A stretch of DNA of 64,000 nucleotides, taken from Bosea sp. 124 (GTDB lineage: Bacteria; Pseudomonadota; Alphaproteobacteria; Rhizobiales; Beijerinckiaceae). Shown here in pieces: positions 59,092-64,000 of the stretch. Each line of letters starts with the position of its first letter. Positions within the stretch are counted from its first letter, which is position 1. Under the pieces are notes generated by a model. The model saw only the letters and a list, made by a program, of their open reading frames with translations, did no database searches and was not told the origin of the DNA. The translations under genes were made by a program, and so were the position numbers. The stretch is from NCBI RefSeq assembly GCF_003046175.1, contig NZ_PZZM01000001.1, positions 4,791,001 through 4,855,000 of the forward strand, written 5' to 3'.

Positions 59092-59153
59092 ATCCACGTC
59101 CCGAACGCCGAGCCCCATCAGCGAAGACGTGGATGGTCGGGACAAGCCCGACC
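59092..59153. repeat. Palindromic repeat between the hydrolase and tyrS
   Basis: ATCCACGTC (59092-59100) pairs with GACGTGGAT (59126-59134). An adjacent perfect hairpin GGTCGGG-ACAAG-CCCGACC lies at 59135-59153. Outer sequence is imperfectly inverted as well. It differs from copies A and B. Possible terminator for the hydrolase gene. Confidence 0.7.
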
Positions 59154-59193
59154 ATGACGACAGAGCGAGCCTCCCGAACCACCGAGTTGCCCC

Positions 59194-60438
59194 ATGACCG
59201 CCTTCAAATCTGATTTCCTGCAGACGCTCTCCGAGCGCGGCTTCGTCCACCAGATCTCCGATCCGGAGGGGCTCGATGCGGCGGCCGTCAAGGGGCCGAT
59301 CTCGGCCTATATCGGCTTCGATGCGACCGCGACCTCGCTGCATGCGGGCTCGTTGATCCAGATCATGATGCTGCACTGGATGCAGGCGACCGGCCACAAG
59401 CCGATCGCGCTGATGGGCGGCGGCACGACGATGGTGGGCGACCCCTCCTTCAAGGAGGAATCGCGCAAGCTGCTGACGGTTGCCGATATCGAGCGCAATC
59501 TGGAAGGCATCAAGCGCGTCTTCGCGAACTATCTGGATTTCGACGGCGCGGCGACGATGATGAACAACGCCGACTGGCTGCTCGGGCTGAACTATCTCGA
59601 ATTCCTGCGCGATGTCGGCCGGCACTTCTCGGTCAACCGGATGCTGTCCTTCGACAGCGTCAAGACGAGGCTCGACCGCGAGCAGTCGCTGTCCTTCCTC
59701 GAATTCAACTACATGATCCTGCAGGCCTATGATTTCGTCGAGCTGAACAAGCGCACAGGCTGCATCCTGCAGATGGGCGGCTCCGATCAATGGGGCAACA
59801 TCATCAACGGCATCGATCTCGGCCACCGCATGAGCAATGTCCAGCTCTACGCCCTGACCTCGCCGTTGCTGACGACCGCGTCTGGCGGCAAGATGGGCAA
59901 GACGGCCTCGGGCGCGGTCTGGCTTAACGCCGACCTGATGAGCGCCTACGAGTTCTGGCAGTTCTGGCGCAACACCGAGGACGCCGATGTCGAGCGCTTC
60001 CTGAAGCTCTACACGACGCTGCCGCTGCCCGAGATCGCAAAGCTTGCGGCTCTCGGAGGCGCCGAGATCAACGAGGCCAAGAAGGTTCTGGCGACCGAGG
60101 TCACCGCCATTCTGCATGGTCGCGCCGCGGCAGAAGCCGCGTCGGAGACCGCGCGCAAGACCTTCGAGGAAGGCTCGCTGGCTGCCGACCTGCCAAGCGT
60201 CTCGATGGCGCGCGCCGAATTCGATGCCGGGCTCGGCGTGCTGAGCGCCTTCGTCAAGGCAGGTCTCGTGCCCTCGACGGGTGAGGCGCGCCGCCAGGTC
60301 AAGGCCGGTGGCCTGCGCATCAACGACCTGCTGGTGAGCGATGAGCGCGCCATGCTCGGTGGCGGCGACCTCACGGCCGAGGGCGCGGTCAAGCTCTCCT
60401 TCGGCAAGAAGAAGCACGTCCTGCTGCGGCCGGAATAA
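59194..60438 (+). CDS. tyrS: Tyrosyl-tRNA synthetase
   Basis: A 414-aa class I synthetase charging tRNA-Tyr. HIGH-equivalent [15 protein letters not shown] in [17 protein letters not shown], tyrosine pocket [17 protein letters not shown]-equivalent [11 protein letters not shown], and a C-terminal S4 domain with [20 protein letters not shown]. Full length and catalytic motifs intact. 148 bp from the hydrolase gene with a hairpin repeat in between. Confidence 0.97.
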   Translation: MTAFKSDFLQTLSERGFVHQISDPEGLDAAAVKGPISAYIGFDATATSLHAGSLIQIMMLHWMQATGHKPIALMGGGTTMVGDPSFKEESRKLLTVADIERNLEGIKRVFANYLDFDGAATMMNNADWLLGLNYLEFLRDVGRHFSVNRMLSFDSVKTRLDREQSLSFLEFNYMILQAYDFVELNKRTGCILQMGGSDQWGNIINGIDLGHRMSNVQLYALTSPLLTTASGGKMGKTASGAVWLNADLMSAYEFWQFWRNTEDADVERFLKLYTTLPLPEIAKLAALGGAEINEAKKVLATEVTAILHGRAAAEAASETARKTFEEGSLAADLPSVSMARAEFDAGLGVLSAFVKAGLVPSTGEARRQVKAGGLRINDLLVSDERAMLGGGDLTAEGAVKLSFGKKKHVLLRPE

Positions 60439-60535
60439 TCCACGGGCCGCAATCTCAGGTTGCATAACTACGCCCTACCATGCCAAATTCGAGTACCCCT
60501 TCCGCTTGGCGAGGGGCACCGAATGGGGGGTGGCG

Positions 60536-61411
60536 ATGGCTTTGCTGTTCACGATTCTCAGGACCGGCAACGACTTCTCATGCAGGGCAGGCGCCGACAA
60601 GCCGTTCTTCGTGGGCCGGCGCGTGCCTTATGAGGGCAATATCGGGCTGTACAACATCTTCAGCGGCGCGAAGCTGGAGAAACGGAATTTCGTCGCGACG
60701 GATTTTGAAGGCCAAAGCGGCTTCTGGGCGCATTTCATCGAGCCGACCGCGCTCTGCGAAGGGCGCAACTTCCTGACGCTGAACACCTATGATCGCGCGG
60801 CCTTCACCTTCGGGTTCGGTCAGTTCGCCGCGCATGTTCCCGGGGGCGATTTCGTCCGCTATTTCAGGGCGATGCTTGGCCTGCCGGAGGCGAGCGACTA
60901 TTTTCCGCACCTTGCCGTGATCGGCGGCCTCATCCATCGCTCGGAGGACGGCGTTTCGGCGGTGCCGCTCGAAACCGAGAGTTCGACCCAGGCGCTGATG
61001 AACTACCTCAATCCCGGGCTCGACGAGGTCCAGGACTCGGAGGTCATCGCTGCCGCCAAGCTGATCCACTGGACGGCGGCCTCCGCCTCGGCGCGCAAGA
61101 CCCAGGTCGACCAGATGATCGCGACGTTTCGCGACTTCATGCTGCGAGCCGACAGGCGCCTGGGCATCGATGGGCTTGCCGCGCGGGAATGCTGCGTCAT
61201 TGCCGACATCCTGCATCACGGCCGCGGCGGCAGGAACATGACATGGCCGCGCTTGCAGTCGGCCTTGCAAAGCGGAAATCCTTATGAAGCGCTGCTCCAG
61301 ATCGGTTTGCCGCCCTGGTTGGAGCGCCTGCGCACCCTCAGGCGGGCGCTGAACGCCCGTCCCGCCTTTATGGCGCTCAAATGGAACAGCGCCGCGCAAA
61401 ATTTCGTTTGA
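60536..61411 (+). CDS. Unrecognised 291-aa protein
   Basis: Begins MALLFTILRTGNDFSCRAGA. A notable stretch is DRAAFTFGFGQFAAHVPGGD followed by VRYFRAMLGLPEASDYFPHL, which has the flavour of a lysozyme or chitosanase catalytic core (aromatic-rich, T-F-G-F-G-Q-F) but no catalytic pair can be named. ALMNYLNPGLDEVQ and LQSALQSGNPYEALLQIGLP are helical. No signal peptide or membrane segment. GGGGGG five bases before the ATG. The frame opens further up within tyrS and is not used. About 100 bp from tyrS, 22 bp from the convergent large gene. Confidence 0.75.
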   Translation: MALLFTILRTGNDFSCRAGADKPFFVGRRVPYEGNIGLYNIFSGAKLEKRNFVATDFEGQSGFWAHFIEPTALCEGRNFLTLNTYDRAAFTFGFGQFAAHVPGGDFVRYFRAMLGLPEASDYFPHLAVIGGLIHRSEDGVSAVPLETESSTQALMNYLNPGLDEVQDSEVIAAAKLIHWTAASASARKTQVDQMIATFRDFMLRADRRLGIDGLAARECCVIADILHHGRGGRNMTWPRLQSALQSGNPYEALLQIGLPPWLERLRTLRRALNARPAFMALKWNSAAQNFV

Positions 61412-61432
61412 AGAAATCGCTCGCCGCCCCGC

Positions 61433-64000
61433 CTATCGCGTGGGCGGCTGCACCGGCCTCTGCGCCGGCGCGCCACCGAGCGGGTCGACGAAGCGGCGCA
61501 GGATTCCAGGCGCGATCGCCGAGAGCGGGTTGATCGACATGGTCGGCGCACTCGCCGCGCCCGCGATCCGGAAATTGACGGCGAAGAGCCCGCCATACTG
61601 GCTGCCGCCGCCGAGCAAGGCGCCGACCACCGGCACCTGCGCGAAGGCGTTGTTGAAAGCGTAACCCGGCACGAAGGTGCCACCGATATCGACCCGGTCA
61701 CGGCCGTAATCGACATTGCCCTGCAAGGTGAACCCGACCTGCTGGCCCCAGATCACCATGTCGGAGACATCGAGGCGGCTGGCGGAGCGGGTGAACTCCG
61801 CCCGCAGCTTGATGAAGGCGACCTCGCTGACATTGATCGGCGCGGGCGGCGCGGTACTGCCGGCCCGGTCGCCCGAGAGCGCCTGCACCGATTGCTCGCC
61901 GACGACGCGACGCAAGGCCGGCTCATCGCGCACCACGAAGTTGCGGAACAGGAGCTCGCCGCTCTGGCGGCTGTCGCCCGGGCCGAGATTGAGGACGAGA
62001 TCGCCGCCATGGGCCCGGCGGTAGAGGTCGACGAAGCGCAGCAGCGCGCCGCCATTCTCCGACTGCACGATCAGCCCGCCCGCCGCCTCGCCCTGCCGCG
62101 ATGCCTGCTTGGCCGTGACCTCCGCCCGGCCGATCCGCCCCTGGAAGGCAATCGCGCGCAATTCGCCGCCGCGCTTCGAGAGCTTGAGCGTGGCGTTGGT
62201 GATCGCCTCGTTGTTGAACCCGGTCAGGATCGGCACTTCGAGATCGACGTCGAGATCGCCGCTCTTTGCCGCCTTGTCGCCGCGCGGCGCGGCCGGACCC
62301 GATGCCGACTGGAGGTCGCGGATGAAGGGCCGCACATCGGCGACGGCGCCGCGGATGACGAGCCTGGTCAGGTTGCCGTCGCGCCTGGCATCGACCTTGA
62401 GATTGTCGCCGGCCGAAAGCCGAAGCTGCGACAGGCTGGCGCTCTCGAAGCCGTTTTGGCGGTTCAATTCGACCTTGCCGCGGATCAGGATCGGATTGGA
62501 GTCGAACAGGAGATCGTCGAGATCGGGCCCGTCCGCATCGGCGATGTAGTTGAAGGTGAGCTTCGCGGCCCGGCCGGCCGGCTTGCTCAACCCCGGGAAC
62601 ACGCCTTCGAGCGAAGCCTTGGTCAGGTCGGTCTCGACGCGCGGCGGCGTGTCCACGCCGCGGCCGAGCGCCTTGGTCACCCGCACCTGGATCGGGCCGT
62701 TGATGCCGGCCTCGGGGCCCAGCCCGCGCTTTTGCCGTGCGGCATTGTCGAGCATCAGCGACAGGTTCGCCTCGCCCTTGCCGCGCGCATCCTGCCGGAT
62801 TTCGACCTGGGCCCGGTCGCCGCCGACGCGGGCCTCGCCGCGCAACTGGACACCGTTGCGGTCGGCATTGACGGTCAGGTTGCCGCCGTCGAGCTTCTCG
62901 GTGCCGAGCAGGGTGTCGGAGGCGACGCCGGTCAGCGTGCCCGTGCTGGTGACGACGATCTCGCCCGGCTGCGGATCGTCGACGAGGGCCAGATTTACGA
63001 CGCTCTTGAGGTCGCTGCTGCCGCGCAGGCTGGCCGGATCGATCCCGCCCGGCGCGAACTCCTTCAGCGCCGGAAAGGCGAACAGCGCGGTCAGCGCCTC
63101 CATCGATCCGGTCGTGCGGAAGGACGCGCGCGCCGGCGTGCGCTTTACCCAGGTCTCGGCGATGTCGAAGCTGCCCTCGCTGAGTTGAAGCTGCCGGCCA
63201 TTGCCGAGATCGGCCGTCGCCTTGCTGATCGCGAGCTTGACGGTGCGCCCCGTCGTCCTGCCGGTGACGCTGGCGTCGATCAGCAAAGGCAGGCCGGGGC
63301 CGGGCAGGAAGCGCACCTGCGAGGCATCGACGACGACGGAGAGCGCGTCGTCGGGGATGCCCGCACCCTGCATCAGCCGGGCGTGATCCTCGGCGGCGAG
63401 ATCCATGTCGACCTGCAAGGAGGCGAGGCGCCCGCTGACGAGCTGACGCGAAAGCGTGCCGTGCACGTCCGGCGAGGTCCAGCGCGGCCACAGCGCCAGC
63501 GCCGCACGCGGGTCGGAATCCGTGGCGGTGATCGAGAAGCGCTGCAGCGGCGAGGCGCCGACCTGCTGCACCAACCCGCGCCCCTCGGCGCGGATCGCCG
63601 GCCCCTGCACGGACATCGATTCGATCAAGGCCTCGCTGGTGCGGGGATCGATCCTGAGCTCGGCCGCGAGGGCATCGATCGTGACCGGGGGGTCGGCATC
63701 GACGCCCGCGACCTCGCCTTTCGCCGCGAGGCTCGTGCGCCAGGCGCCGCCATCGGCCCGCAGGCTGCCGGTGCCTTTCAGGCGCGTCGCCCCGGCATTG
63801 AGTTCGACGGACTTCACCTCGATGACGGAGAGATCGCCGCTGCTCGCCAGTTCGAGATGGGCCGCGTCGACGGCGATCGGCGGCATCGGGCTGTCTGGGA
63901 AGCGGATGACTCCCGGCAGCACGTCGATCCGCGCCTCAATCGATTTGCGACCGTCGGGCGACTGGCTGAGGCTCGCCTTGCCGCGCACCGGCAGCCCCTC
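61433..64000 (-). CDS. AsmA-like / DUF3971-type large envelope protein, C-terminal part
   Basis: The last 855 residues of a longer protein whose N-terminus lies beyond the window. Repeated beta-strand units such as GGNLTVNADRNGVQLRGEAR and a C-terminal block with VGFTLQGNVDYGRDRVDIGG, TFVPGYAFNNAFAQVPVVGA and LLGGGSQYGGLFAVNFRIAG match AsmA/TamB/YhdP-like proteins that build a hydrophobic groove carrying phospholipid to the outer membrane. Specific role is inference from the family. The frame is open to base 64000. Confidence 0.85.
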   Translation of the reverse strand, partial: EGLPVRGKASLSQSPDGRKSIEARIDVLPGVIRFPDSPMPPIAVDAAHLELASSGDLSVIEVKSVELNAGATRLKGTGSLRADGGAWRTSLAAKGEVAGVDADPPVTIDALAAELRIDPRTSEALIESMSVQGPAIRAEGRGLVQQVGASPLQRFSITATDSDPRAALALWPRWTSPDVHGTLSRQLVSGRLASLQVDMDLAAEDHARLMQGAGIPDDALSVVVDASQVRFLPGPGLPLLIDASVTGRTTGRTVKLAISKATADLGNGRQLQLSEGSFDIAETWVKRTPARASFRTTGSMEALTALFAFPALKEFAPGGIDPASLRGSSDLKSVVNLALVDDPQPGEIVVTSTGTLTGVASDTLLGTEKLDGGNLTVNADRNGVQLRGEARVGGDRAQVEIRQDARGKGEANLSLMLDNAARQKRGLGPEAGINGPIQVRVTKALGRGVDTPPRVETDLTKASLEGVFPGLSKPAGRAAKLTFNYIADADGPDLDDLLFDSNPILIRGKVELNRQNGFESASLSQLRLSAGDNLKVDARRDGNLTRLVIRGAVADVRPFIRDLQSASGPAAPRGDKAAKSGDLDVDLEVPILTGFNNEAITNATLKLSKRGGELRAIAFQGRIGRAEVTAKQASRQGEAAGGLIVQSENGGALLRFVDLYRRAHGGDLVLNLGPGDSRQSGELLFRNFVVRDEPALRRVVGEQSVQALSGDRAGSTAPPAPINVSEVAFIKLRAEFTRSASRLDVSDMVIWGQQVGFTLQGNVDYGRDRVDIGGTFVPGYAFNNAFAQVPVVGALLGGGSQYGGLFAVNFRIAGAASAPTMSINPLSAIAPGILRRFVDPLGGAPAQRPVQPPTR

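Overview
The window is a high-GC, gene-dense chromosomal segment of an alphaproteobacterium. The best guess is Hyphomicrobiales, in or near Bosea or Methylobacteriaceae. This rests on gene order and protein character: dusB-ntrB-ntrC-ntrY-ntrX-hfq-hflX, a fused ispDF, an E1-beta of pyruvate dehydrogenase carrying its own lipoyl domain, a sufBCD-sufS-sufT operon behind an Irr-type box, and EcfG-type stress promoters. No species is claimed. Almost everything is core metabolism or regulation. The accessory material is concentrated at about 29.7-33.3 kb, with a smaller insertion at 23.0-23.5 kb.

Layout. 1-5.4 kb: a Crp/Fnr regulator cut by the window edge, a divergent OmpR-type response regulator, a zinc alcohol dehydrogenase, a phosphotransferase/ATPase fusion and an alpha/beta-hydrolase-fold protein without a nucleophile serine. 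5.6-14.9 kb (minus): hflX, hfq, ntrX, ntrY, ntrC, ntrB and dusB, the nitrogen and redox two-component block. 15.1-16.8 kb (plus): ispDF and a CinA/PncC amidase. 16.8-28.3 kb (minus): a membrane spermidine-synthase-like protein, a COQ10/RatA-like protein, lipA, two small membrane proteins, then lpdA, a DUF559 nuclease-like gene, pdhC, a small membrane protein, pdhB, pdhA and a ftsB/divIC-like gene. This block makes, lipoylates and runs the pyruvate dehydrogenase complex.

28.4-33.9 kb: an SGNH-like membrane-anchored protein, tRNA-Lys(UUU), a tightly overlapping three-gene cassette of lower GC led by a TIGR04255-like protein, a small secreted Cys-containing protein, two tandem HigA-N-like mini-proteins, a small ribbon-helix-helix-like protein and a PRC-barrel protein. 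The last two diverge from one palindromic bidirectional EcfG-type promoter. 33.9-44.3 kb: nnrDE, glnB-glnA, a glycosyltransferase, parE, a LysR regulator and small membrane proteins. 44.5-50.8 kb: a DEAD-box helicase, a diguanylate cyclase, a TfoX-N protein, an A-type Fe-S carrier, an Ldh-family oxidoreductase, a YjbR-like protein and PhzF. 51.0-58.0 kb (minus): cysteine desulfurase, sufB, a small membrane protein, sufC, sufD, a tautomerase, sufS and sufT, with an Irr/ICE-like palindrome upstream. 58.4-64 kb: a conserved hydrolase, tyrS, an unrecognised 291-aa protein and the C-terminal part of a large AsmA-like envelope protein running off the window.

The most unusual items are the three-gene TIGR04255 cassette beside tRNA-Lys, the divergent overlapping EcfG promoters at 33,055-33,081 with a third EcfG site before a GlsB-like gene, the twin palindromes before pdhA, the DUF559 gene bracketed by identical-stem hairpins inside the pdh operon, and the HigA-N-like tandem pair.
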